Assembly: GCA_000828075.3 (NCBI GenBank)
Contig: JXCB02000001.1
Coordinates: forward strand, 1,474,110 to 1,517,342
Source: Tolypothrix campylonemoides VB511288
GTDB taxonomy: Bacteria > Cyanobacteriota > Cyanobacteriia > Cyanobacteriales > Nostocaceae
Direction: 5' to 3'
Length of the DNA: 43,233 nt
Shown here: piece by piece, positions 11,901 to 20,100 of the stretch
Layout of the letters: the number at the start of each line of letters is the position of its first letter
Numbering within the stretch: the stretch's first letter is position 1
Program-made: the position numbers and the translations under genes
Notes under the pieces: model-generated
Told to the model about the DNA's origin: nothing
Databases searched by the model: none
The model's input: the letters and a program-made list of their open reading frames with translations, nothing else

Positions 11901-13558
11901 TAAAGTTCTAGAGCCATATTAACGTACTGCGCTCCCTGTCCCGAAAACATGAACACCACAGGTCGCGCCTTGGGTTCTATGAAGCTTGTAAAAACTTGTT
12001 TTGGATCTAAGGGATTCAGTGCATTTGCCGCTTCGTTAATATCTTGGCACACGAGTATCCGTCGATGCTCGAAAGCACGACGACCAATGCTTTGCGTGTA
12101 AGCAACATCAGCGAGGTTAATTTCAGGATGCTGCTCTAAATGTTTGGCTAGATTTGCTGTTGCAGTATCAAGTGCAGACTCGGTTTTAGCTGAGAGAAGC
12201 AGCAACTGCCAAGGTCTAGATTCTCCAGAAGAGTCAATCGTAGGAGCTTCTTCCAGGATAACATGGGCATTAGTACCCCCGATGCCAAAAGAACTAACCC
12301 CTGCTCGGCGCTGAGTTCCGTCGGTTTTCCATTCGCTTAGAGTCGTGTTGACATAAAAGGGACTATTAGCAAAATCAATCTTGGGATTGGGCTTTTCAAA
12401 ATGTAGGCTCGGTGGTAACAATTTGTGTTTAAGCGCTAGGACTGTTTTGATTAAACCAGCTACACCAGCAGCTGTATCTAAATGTCCAATATTTGTTTTC
12501 ACTGCACCGATCGCACAGAAGCCCTTCTTGTCGGTTGTGCCACGAAAAGCTTGTGTCAGCGCGGCGATTTCAATCGGGTCTCCCAGAACTGTTCCGGTTC
12601 CGTGTGCTTCTATATAAGTGATTGTTTCGACGTCAATTCCAGCGATGGCTTGAGCTTCTGAAATCACTGCTGCTTGACCTTCGACACTAGGAGCAGTGTA
12701 ACCAACTTTTAACGAACCGTCGTTGTTAATAGCTGAACCTTTTATTATTGCATGGATGTAATCTCCATCAGCAATGGCATCCGATAGACGCTTGAGAAGG
12801 ACGGTTCCTACACCGTTGCCACCAATAGTTCCTTGAGATTGGGCATCAAAAGCTCGGCAGTGTCCATCGGGAGAAAGAATCATGCCTTCTTGATACAAAT
12901 AACCCGTTTTTTGTGTTATCCCGATGGAAACTCCACCAGCTATGACCATATCACACTGGTAATTCAGCAAGCTTTGGCATCCCATTTGCACAGCCACTAA
13001 TGATGTAGAGCAGGCAGTGCTAACATTAACACTCGGTCCCTTTAGGTTAAGCTTGTAAGAAACTCGCGTAGGTACAAAATCTTTATCATTGCTAATAAAA
13101 GTTTGATAAGTACCTATCGATTCGATTTGGTCGCGGTTTGAGATGAGGTTATACAGTAAGTAGGCATTCAGACCAGCACCAGCATAAACACCAATTTGAC
13201 CATCGTATGCTTCAGAGTTATAACCAGCATTTTCCAGAACCTCCCAAGCACACTCTAAAAACAGGCGGTGTTGGGGGTCCATAATTTCAGCTTCTTTAGG
13301 TGTAAACCCGAAGAATGACGGGTCAAACATCTCTACGTCTTCCAACCAACCATTTGCTTTGACGTAGTTTGGGTGATTCAGTAATGCTGGGTCTATGCCT
13401 GAAGCCTCTAATTCCTCATCAGTGAAAAATGAAATGGACTCAACACCGTCGCGTAGATTCTGCCAAAACTCATCAACATTCTTGGCTCCTGGAAAACGAC
13501 CAGCGATGCCAATGATAGCGATTGGTTCCAAACCATCCTGTGTTTCCCAGTTATCCAT
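8912..13558 (-). CDS. Type I modular PKS, KS-AT-KR-ACP (1548 aa)
   Basis: This module should extend an NRPS-bound aminoacyl chain by one malonyl unit and reduce the keto group, making a 4-amino-3-hydroxybutyrate-type unit if the preceding residue is glycine. KS starts at about residue 10 with active Cys183 in STACSTSLVAV. AT has GHSIGEY near 628, and HAFHS near 727 suggests malonyl-CoA. KR has GGLGGIG near 1120 and the catalytic Tyr in VDYTSAN near 1330. It lacks both the LDD motif and the A-type Trp, so its stereotype is unclear. The carrier near 1486 is PCP-like (NFFELGGHSLL). There is no DH, ER or methyltransferase: the AT-KR spacing is too short. The gene overlaps the upstream NRPS by 8 bases, with AGGAAGAAG before its ATG, and overlaps the downstream NRPS by 4. 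Its extreme C-terminus, NREEIEL, resembles a short docking motif for the next TubC domain. The first ~43 and last ~8 codons recur in the remnant at 17036-17194. Confidence 0.95.
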   Translation of the reverse strand: MDNWETQDGLEPIAIIGIAGRFPGAKNVDEFWQNLRDGVESISFFTDEELEASGIDPALLNHPNYVKANGWLEDVEMFDPSFFGFTPKEAEIMDPQHRLFLECAWEVLENAGYNSEAYDGQIGVYAGAGLNAYLLYNLISNRDQIESIGTYQTFISNDKDFVPTRVSYKLNLKGPSVNVSTACSTSLVAVQMGCQSLLNYQCDMVIAGGVSIGITQKTGYLYQEGMILSPDGHCRAFDAQSQGTIGGNGVGTVLLKRLSDAIADGDYIHAIIKGSAINNDGSLKVGYTAPSVEGQAAVISEAQAIAGIDVETITYIEAHGTGTVLGDPIEIAALTQAFRGTTDKKGFCAIGAVKTNIGHLDTAAGVAGLIKTVLALKHKLLPPSLHFEKPNPKIDFANSPFYVNTTLSEWKTDGTQRRAGVSSFGIGGTNAHVILEEAPTIDSSGESRPWQLLLLSAKTESALDTATANLAKHLEQHPEINLADVAYTQSIGRRAFEHRRILVCQDINEAANALNPLDPKQVFTSFIEPKARPVVFMFSGQGAQYVNMALELYQTEPTFREQVDICSELLKSHLGLDLRDVLFPREELSEQATQQITQTAIAQPALFVIEYALAKLWMEWGVRPQAMIGHSIGEYVAACLANVFSLEDALALVTARGQLMQQLPSGAMLSVPLPENKVQTLLGKELSLAAVNGPNFCVVSGITEAVEALEKHLAQQGVECRRLHTSHAFHSKMMEPILETFTEQVKKVSLNAPEIAYVSNVTGTWITTAEATNPEYWANHLRSTVRFADGVQEFLNESEQILLEVGPGRTLSTLARQHPDKAPEQLVLSSLRHPQDRQSDVAFLLTTLGKLWLAGVQVDWSGFYAREQRHRVPLPTYPFERQRYWIEPRTQADIAKTVKTSVELSSTSIPDKKPNIADWFYIPSWKRSPLSARKRDEMPVQSNTLVFIDECGLGSQLVKKLQLEGHNVITVKVGSEFTKLRDDVYTLNPGQSDEYNTLLNELRTLGKTPQTIVHLWNVTPNSEAELGLESIDKTQDLGFNSLLFLAQALGKQTINDKLHIAVVSNNMQEVTGAEVLCPEKATLLGPVKVIAQEYPNISCCSIDVVIPPKGSWQEEELTLQLMAELTNQSSDKVIAYRGLHRWVQTFEPVQLDKSNEATPRLRKGGVYLITGGLGGIGLVLAEYLAKTAQAKLILIGRSALPLKEEWEQWLASHDPEDSVSLKIRKVQELEELGAEVLAIAADVSNQQQMQEAIAKAKDRFGEINGVIHAAGVPGGGVIQGKTLDGVEKILAPKVKGTLVLDSIFKDTPLDFLILTSSITAIIAGVGQVDYTSANAFLDAFTHYKNSKRGTFTICTNWDTWQEVGMAVNVTLPPELQKMRSEMLKLAIAPDEGVDAFSRILESNLSQVVICSRDLHIREAWENTPKDLLEPQFTISSKPTHSRPELSNAYVAPRNELEETIANIWQQLLGIEQVGIYDNFFELGGHSLLATQLISRMRETLQVELPLNSLFEESSVAGLAERIERIRSIVQQIHAAPDDIANNREEIEL
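8924..8928 (-). promoter_or_regulatory. Shine-Dalgarno AGGAG for the multimodular NRPS
   Basis: AGGAG on the minus strand lies 8 bases before the ATG at 8915, inside the last codons of the PKS gene. It supports this start and translational coupling. The same GAGGAGATA context is kept at 17045-17049 in front of the paralogous NRPS gene. Confidence 0.6.
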
Positions 13559-16500
13559 TGGTCTTCTTCCTTTGTTTAGTCAGTGGTTGTCGTTTTAAAG
13601 CTTCTATGCGCTTGCTAGCACGGTCATTGCTTTTCTGCGTAGTTGGTACAGGAGCATCCTGTTGTTGTCCAAGATATTGTGCCAAAGTACTTATAGTTGG
13701 ATATTTAAACAAGTCAACGACTGAAATATCTCTGTTAATTCCGAGTAACTTATTATTATTGAGTTTGCTGTGAACTTGGATGACCAGAAGTGAATGACCG
13801 CCAAGTTCAAAGAAATTGTCGTTGACACCCACCTTCTCCAGATTCAGCACCTCTTGCCAAACAGCACTCAAAACTCGCTCGATTTCGTTTCGCGGTGCAA
13901 CGTATGCTTCGGTCTCTACTCTAGTGTGCTCCGGATCTGGTAGTGCTTTACGGTCAACTTTGCCATTTGGTGTGAGTGGTAAGGACTCCAATACCACAAA
14001 ATAAGATGGCACCATGTACTCGGGCAGTTGCTGTTTGAGGAAAGAGCGTAACTCACCGACTTCTGGTATTGCCTCAGTCTGGGATACCAAGTATGCAACT
14101 AAGCGCTTGTCGCCTGCAATCTCTTTGGCAATGACAACAGCTTGTTGCACAGTTGGGTGTTGATTCAACAGTGCCTCAATTTCCGGCAATTCTATGCGGA
14201 AACCACGTACTTTCACCTGATGGTCAATGCGTCCGATATACTCGATGTTGCCATCTGTTTTGTAGCGGACTAAATCTCCGGTTTTGTACAAGCGACTTCC
14301 CGCATCGCCAAACGGGTTGGGAATGAATTTTTCTGCTGTCAACTCCGGTCGATTGAGGTAGCCACGCGCCAAGCCATCACCGCCAATGTGCAATTCCCCT
14401 GCCACACCAACTGGTACTGGTTGATTATTGGTATCGAGGATGTAAAATTGGGTGTTGGCGATCGCTCTTCCTATAGATACCTGTGAACCTGCCTGTACTT
14501 GAGATACCGCTGACCAAATGGTGGTCTCAGTCGGACCGTACATATTCCATAAGCTGTCTGCACGCTCAAGTAATTGAGTTGCCAGTTCCCGAGACAGAGC
14601 CTCACCACCACACAGTATTTTCAATTGTCGATTGCCAAGGAAGCCAACTTGCATCAGTGTTCGCCAAGTGGCTGGTGTGCCTTGCATTACTGTGGCGCTT
14701 GATGTCGCCAAGGCTGCAATGCTTTGACCACCATCGACCATCAAATCGGGGGTGAGGACGACGCGTGCACCTGTACTCAATGGTAGGAACAACTCCAACG
14801 CCGCAATGTCAAAAGTGATAGTTGTTACCGCCACCAGCACATCTTCTGGTACTATCCCCGGTTGAGCCGACATTGAGCTTAGGAAATTCACCACAGCCTG
14901 GTGGCGAATTTGTACTCCTTTGGGTCGTCCGGTGGAGCCGCTTGTGTAGATGGCATAAGCTAGGTTTTCACAGCAGACATTGCTGTTGGGGTTGGATGAA
15001 CTTTGAGATATCGGCAAATCTGAGTCTAAGTAGACAATACGTCCCCTAAAGTCGGGTAGTTTGTCGAATAACGCCTGTTGTGTGAGCAGTACTGAGGCAC
15101 AGGAGTCTTCTAGGATGTACGCCAATCGCTCCGGTGGGTAGATCGGGTCGAGGGGTACATATGCACCACCCGCCTTCAGGATTGCCAGCAGTCCCACTAA
15201 CATATCAATTGAGCGTTCTGCACAAATGGCAACCAACACTTCCGGTCTCACACCCAATGAAACTAGGTGGTGTGCCAGTTGGTTTGCCTTGGCGTTTAAC
15301 TCTTGGTAGGTTAGTTCTTCGGAATCAAACACCGCTGCTACAGCGTGGGGTGTTTTCTCGACCTGTTGCTCAAATAACGAATGCAGACACAATTGTTTCG
15401 GGTAGTCTGCTTGAGTATCGTTCCACTCCACCAGTATCTGATGTCGTTCACTAGCACTTAGCAGTGGTAGTTCTGATAGCTTTTGATGAGGATTGGCAAC
15501 AACTGCTTCGAGTAAAGTTTGATAGTGCTCTACCATCCGCCCAATGGTGGATGCGTTAAATAAGTCAGTGTTGTAATCAAGAAACCCGCTCAATCCAACC
15601 GCTGTGTTCTCACTGAATCCTTGGGCGGTGTTCTTTAACGTTAAGGTCAAATCAAACTTGGCAGTTGAGCTTTCGAGTTCCAATGGAGAGAGCGTTAAGT
15701 TGGGAAGCTGCAACACTTGCATCGGTGTATTATGCAGCACAAACATCACTTGGAACAGCGGTGTGTGGCTTAAAGAACGCTCTGGCTGCAATTGCTCGAC
15801 CAACTGCTCAAAGGGCAGGTCTTGATGCGCGTAAGCACCAAGGGCAACTTCCCGCACTTGTGATAGTAACTCAAGAAAACTAGGATTGCCAGATAAATTG
15901 CTGCGCAGTACTAAAGTGTTGAGGAATAACCCGAATAACCCCTCTGTTTCGGCGCGATTACGGTTAGCTATTGGTGTACCTACGCAGATGTCACTCTGGT
16001 TGGTGTAGCGATACAGCAATGTTTGAAACGCTGCTAACAGAGTCATGAACAGCGTTACGCCTTGTCGCTGACTTAAAGCAGTCAGCGCGTCACACAGTTC
16101 CTGGGAGAGTATGAATTTCTCAGTAGCTCCTCCGTAAGTTTGAATTGCTGGTCGCGGTCGGTCGGTTGGCAGTTCCAATAAAGCGGTCGCACCTTGAAGT
16201 TGTTCCTTCCAGTATCCCACCTGCTTCCTCAGTTCCTCCCCCTGCAACCACTGCTGCTGCCAATGAGCAAAATCAGCATATTGAATCGGCAATTGTGGCA
16301 GCACAATCGGTACATTATTATACACTGCTTGGTAGATTGCTGCTAACTCGTTCACCAGCACACCCATTGACCACCAATCTGAAACAATGTGGTGCATCAT
16401 CAGTAGCAGAACGTGTTCTGTTTCTGTCAGCTTGAACAAACTAGCCCGCACTAATGCGTCAGTTGCCAGGTCAAACGGTTGCGCTGCTTCTTTAAGGATC

Positions 16501-17039
16501 AATTGTCGGCAGGTGCTTTCTCGCTGTATTGGCTCTAGGTGTTGCAAGTCTACGAGTGCCAGTGTTATCGTCACGCTGTCGGCAATCACTTGCATCGGTT
16601 GTCCATCTACCTGAATAAAGTTGGTGCGTAGGACTTCGTGGCGGCTGATGATGTGATTGAGACTGTACTCAAGGGCAGCGACTTTGAGCTGACCTTCAAA
16701 ACGGACTTGCACATGAATGTTGTAAAAGCCACTCTCTGGTTCTAACTGCTGTAGGAACCACAAGCGTTGTTGGGCAAATGACAGAGGTAGTTTTCCGGAG
16801 CGTGAAACCGGCAGAATCGGCGCTAGAGTGGAACTTGAGGTATGATTCGCCTTTTGCAGAAACGCCAGGATTTCTGCTTTGCGCTCTTGCAACTGAGCAC
16901 GCAGAGACGGTGTCAGTACTCCCTCAGGGGCACTACACCGCAGACGTGCCTCCTGGGTCGGAACTCTGTTAACACCATCCACCCACAGCTTTACATCCAA
17001 CGTGCAGAGGTAAGACAAAAACTCCTCAATAGTTTTCAT
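13551..17039 (-). CDS. Single-module NRPS, TubC-C-A-PCP, glycine-like code (1162 aa)
   Basis: Domains by approximate residue: TubC docking 1-60, C 80-510, A 530-1030 (SGSTGRPKG near 700), PCP (FFELGGHSLL near 1080), then a basic tail (IEALKRQ...KKTNG). The A-domain code reads DILQLGMIW(K), glycine-like. The C motif is HHIVSDW instead of HHxxxDG, as in C1 of the NRPS at 1-8915. The N-terminus (MKTIEEFLSYL... and QERKAEILAFLQKAN) nearly matches that NRPS, while the PCP and basic tail nearly match the gene at 17187-20663. The protein therefore looks like a recombinant of the two. A nine-residue insert (VNRVPTQEA) in the docking region is absent from the sister. The start overlaps the PKS remnant (ATGA), with AGGAG 5 bases upstream. 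The end overlaps the next PKS by 8 bases. Confidence 0.95.
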   Translation of the reverse strand: MKTIEEFLSYLCTLDVKLWVDGVNRVPTQEARLRCSAPEGVLTPSLRAQLQERKAEILAFLQKANHTSSSTLAPILPVSRSGKLPLSFAQQRLWFLQQLEPESGFYNIHVQVRFEGQLKVAALEYSLNHIISRHEVLRTNFIQVDGQPMQVIADSVTITLALVDLQHLEPIQRESTCRQLILKEAAQPFDLATDALVRASLFKLTETEHVLLLMMHHIVSDWWSMGVLVNELAAIYQAVYNNVPIVLPQLPIQYADFAHWQQQWLQGEELRKQVGYWKEQLQGATALLELPTDRPRPAIQTYGGATEKFILSQELCDALTALSQRQGVTLFMTLLAAFQTLLYRYTNQSDICVGTPIANRNRAETEGLFGLFLNTLVLRSNLSGNPSFLELLSQVREVALGAYAHQDLPFEQLVEQLQPERSLSHTPLFQVMFVLHNTPMQVLQLPNLTLSPLELESSTAKFDLTLTLKNTAQGFSENTAVGLSGFLDYNTDLFNASTIGRMVEHYQTLLEAVVANPHQKLSELPLLSASERHQILVEWNDTQADYPKQLCLHSLFEQQVEKTPHAVAAVFDSEELTYQELNAKANQLAHHLVSLGVRPEVLVAICAERSIDMLVGLLAILKAGGAYVPLDPIYPPERLAYILEDSCASVLLTQQALFDKLPDFRGRIVYLDSDLPISQSSSNPNSNVCCENLAYAIYTSGSTGRPKGVQIRHQAVVNFLSSMSAQPGIVPEDVLVAVTTITFDIAALELFLPLSTGARVVLTPDLMVDGGQSIAALATSSATVMQGTPATWRTLMQVGFLGNRQLKILCGGEALSRELATQLLERADSLWNMYGPTETTIWSAVSQVQAGSQVSIGRAIANTQFYILDTNNQPVPVGVAGELHIGGDGLARGYLNRPELTAEKFIPNPFGDAGSRLYKTGDLVRYKTDGNIEYIGRIDHQVKVRGFRIELPEIEALLNQHPTVQQAVVIAKEIAGDKRLVAYLVSQTEAIPEVGELRSFLKQQLPEYMVPSYFVVLESLPLTPNGKVDRKALPDPEHTRVETEAYVAPRNEIERVLSAVWQEVLNLEKVGVNDNFFELGGHSLLVIQVHSKLNNNKLLGINRDISVVDLFKYPTISTLAQYLGQQQDAPVPTTQKSNDRASKRIEALKRQPLTKQRKKTNG

Positions 17040-17194
17040 AGTATCTCCTCTTGTTCACCAATCAATGAAATGGACTCAACACCGTCGCGTAGATTCTGCC
17101 AAAACTGATTAATATTCTTGGCTCCTGGAAAACGACCCGCCATACCGATAATAGCGATCGGTTCCAAACCATCGTGTGTTTCCCAGTTATCCAT
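17036..17194 (-). pseudogene. 52-codon PKS remnant (KS N-terminus joined to PKS C-terminus)
   Basis: An uninterrupted ORF runs from the ATG at 17194 to the TGA at 17038-17036. It begins MDNWETHDGLEPIAIIG and continues through GRFPGAKN and FWQNLRDGVESIS, differing at only a few positions from the start of the PKS at 13558. After SIS it diverges and ends GEQEEIL, like that PKS's NREEIEL end, keeping the GAGGAGATA Shine-Dalgarno and the ATGA overlap with the next gene. Its own start overlaps the upstream NRPS stop by 8 bases, as the intact PKS does with its upstream NRPS. It lacks the KS active site, AT, KR and ACP, so it cannot extend a chain. I read it as the scar of an internal PKS deletion. 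Whether the peptide has a role (docking bridge, or only a path for coupled translation) is open. Confidence 0.85.
17045..17049 (-). promoter_or_regulatory. Shine-Dalgarno AGGAG retained in the PKS remnant
   Basis: AGGAG on the minus strand lies 5 bases upstream of the ATG at 17039. It sits in the segment shared with the 3' end of the intact PKS gene, so the deletion spared the next gene's translation signal. Confidence 0.55.
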
Positions 17195-20100
17195 TAGTTT
17201 TCTTCTTTTGTTTGATAAATGGTTGTCGTTTTAAAGCTTCTATTTGCTTGTTCGCACGGTCATTGATTTTCTGCCTAGTTGGTGTATTCACATTTTGTTG
17301 TCCAAGATATTGTGCCAGAGTACTTATAGTTGGATATTTAAACAAGTCAACAACTGAAATATCTGTGTTGATTCCGAGTAACTTATTATTATTCAACTTG
17401 CTATGAACTTGGATGACCAGGAGTGAATGACCGCCGAGTTCAAAGAAATTGTCGTTGACACCCACTTTTTCCACATTCAGCACCTCTTGCCAAACAGTAG
17501 TCAAAAGTCGCTCGATCTCGTTTCGGGGCGCAACGTATGCTTCGGTCTCTACTCGAGTGTGCTCCGGATCTGGCAGTGAAGAGCGGTCAACTTTGCCATT
17601 GGGTGTCAGTGGTAAGGACTGCAATACCACAAAATAAGATGGCACCATGTACTCAGGTAGTTGCTGTTTAAGGAAGGAACGCAACTCACCGACTTCTGGT
17701 GTTGTCTCAGCTTGAGGTATTAAGTAGGCAACTAAGCGTTTGTCGCCTGCAATCTCTTTGGCGATAACAACGGCTTGTTGCACAGTTGGGTGTTGACTTA
17801 AGTGTGCCTCAATTTCAGGCAATTCAATGCGGAAACCACGCACTTTTACCTGATGGTCAATGCGTCCGATATATTCGATATTACCATCACTTTTGTAGCG
17901 GACTAAATCCCCTGTTTTGTACAACCTTGAACCCGCTTCGCCAAACGGGTTGGGAATAAATTTTTCTGCGGTCAACTCTGGGCGATTGAGGTAGCCACGC
18001 GCCAAGCCATCACCACCAATGTGCAATTCCCCTGCCACACCCACTGGTACTGGTTGATTATTGGTATCGAGGATGTAAAATTGGGTGTTGGCGATCGCTG
18101 TTCCTATAGATACCTGTGAACCTGCTTGAACTTGAGAAACGGCTGACCAAATGGTGGTTTCAGTCGGACCGTACATATTCCATAAGGTGTCTGCACGCTC
18201 AAGTAATTGAGTTGCAAGTTCGCGCGATAAAGCTTCACCACCACAAAGTATTTTCAATTGTGGATTGCCAAGGAAGCCAACTTGCATCAGTGTTCGCCAA
18301 GTGGCTGGTGTGCCTTGCATCACGGTGGCGCTTGATGTTGCTAAAGCTGCAATGCTTTGACCACCATCGGCAATCAGATCCGGGGTAAGGACGAGGCGTG
18401 CGCCTGTGCTTAATGGTAGGAAAAGTTCCAACGCGGCAATGTCAAAGGTGATGGTCGTCACTGCCACCAGCACATCTGATGGTACTATCCCTGGTTGAGC
18501 GGACATTGAGCTTAAGAAATTCACCACAGCTCGGTGACGAATTTGTACTCCTTTGGGTCGTCCGGTGGAGCCAGAAGTATAGATGGCATAAGCCAGATTC
18601 TCACAGCAGACATTGCTGTTGGGGTTGGATGAACTTTGGGATACAGGCCAATCTGAGTCTAAGTAGACAATACGTCCCCTAAAGTCGGGTAGTTTGTCTG
18701 CTACCGCCTGTTGTGTGAGCAGTACAGACGCACACGAATCTTCTAGGATGTACGCCAATCGTTCCGGGGGATAAATCGGGTCGAGGGGCACATATGCACC
18801 ACCCGCCTTGAGGATTGCCAGCAGTCCCACTAACATATCAATTGAGCGTTCTGCACAAATGGCAACCAACACTTCCGGTCCCACACCCAAGGAAACTAGG
18901 TGATGTGCCAGTTGGTTTGCCTTGGCATTTAACTCACCATATGTCAGTTGTTCATCAGAAAACACAACTGCCACTGCATCAGGTGTTTTCACAACCTGTT
19001 GCTCAAATAACGAATGCAGACACAATTGTTTCGGGTAAATAGCTTGGGTCGAGTTCCACTCCACCAGTATCTGATGTCGTTCACTAGCACTTAGCAGTGG
19101 TAGTTCAGATAGCTTTTGATGGGGATTGGCAACAACTGCGGATAGTAGAGTTTGATAGTGTTGTACCATCCGCCCAATGGTGGATGCGTCAAATAAGTCG
19201 CTGTTGTATTCGATATACCCCATCAATCCAGCGCTTGTGTTCTCTAGCGATAAAGTCAAATCAAACTTGGCTGTGGAGCTTTCGATTGGAAACGGAGACA
19301 GCGTTAAGTCGGGAAGCTGCAACACTTGCATCGGCGCAATGAGAAGCACAAACATCACTTGGAACAGTGGTGTATAGCTTAAAGAACGCTCTGGCTGCAA
19401 TTGCTCGACCAACTGCTCAAAGGGCAGGTCTTGATGGGCGTAAGCACCAAGTGCTACTTTCCGCACTTGCCACAGTAAATCAAGAAAACTAGAGTTGCCA
19501 GACAAATGACTACGCAGCACTAAAGTGTTGAGGAATAACCCAATTAACCCCTCCAAGTACGTACCATTGCGGTTGCCAATTGGTGTGCCAACGCAGATGT
19601 CAGTCTGGTTGCTGTAGCGATACAGTAATGTTTGAAACGCTGCCAACAGCGTCATGAACAGCGTCACTCCCTGTCGCTGACTAAAGTCCTTCAGCGCCTC
19701 GCTTAGTTCTTTCGAGAGCGCGAATTTCTCAGTTGCCCCCCGGTAAGTTTGAATTGCTGGTCGCGGTCGGTCGGTTGGTAGTTCCAGCAAAGCTGGGGAA
19801 AGAGCGAGTTGTTCCTTCCAGTATCCCACCTGCTTTGTCAGCACCTCCCCCTGCAACCACTGCTGCTGCCAATAAGCAAAGTCAGCGTATTGAATCGGCA
19901 ACTTTGGTAGCGAGATTGGCTGTTGAGTGCACACAGCTTGATAGACTGCTGCTACCTCCCGGATAAGTATGCCCATTGACCACCCATCTGATACGATGTG
20001 GTGCATCACCAGTAGCAGGACGTGTTCTTTTTCTGTCAGCTTAAACAAACTAGCCCGCACTAATGGATCAGTTGCCAGGTCAAACGGGCGTTGGGTTTCT

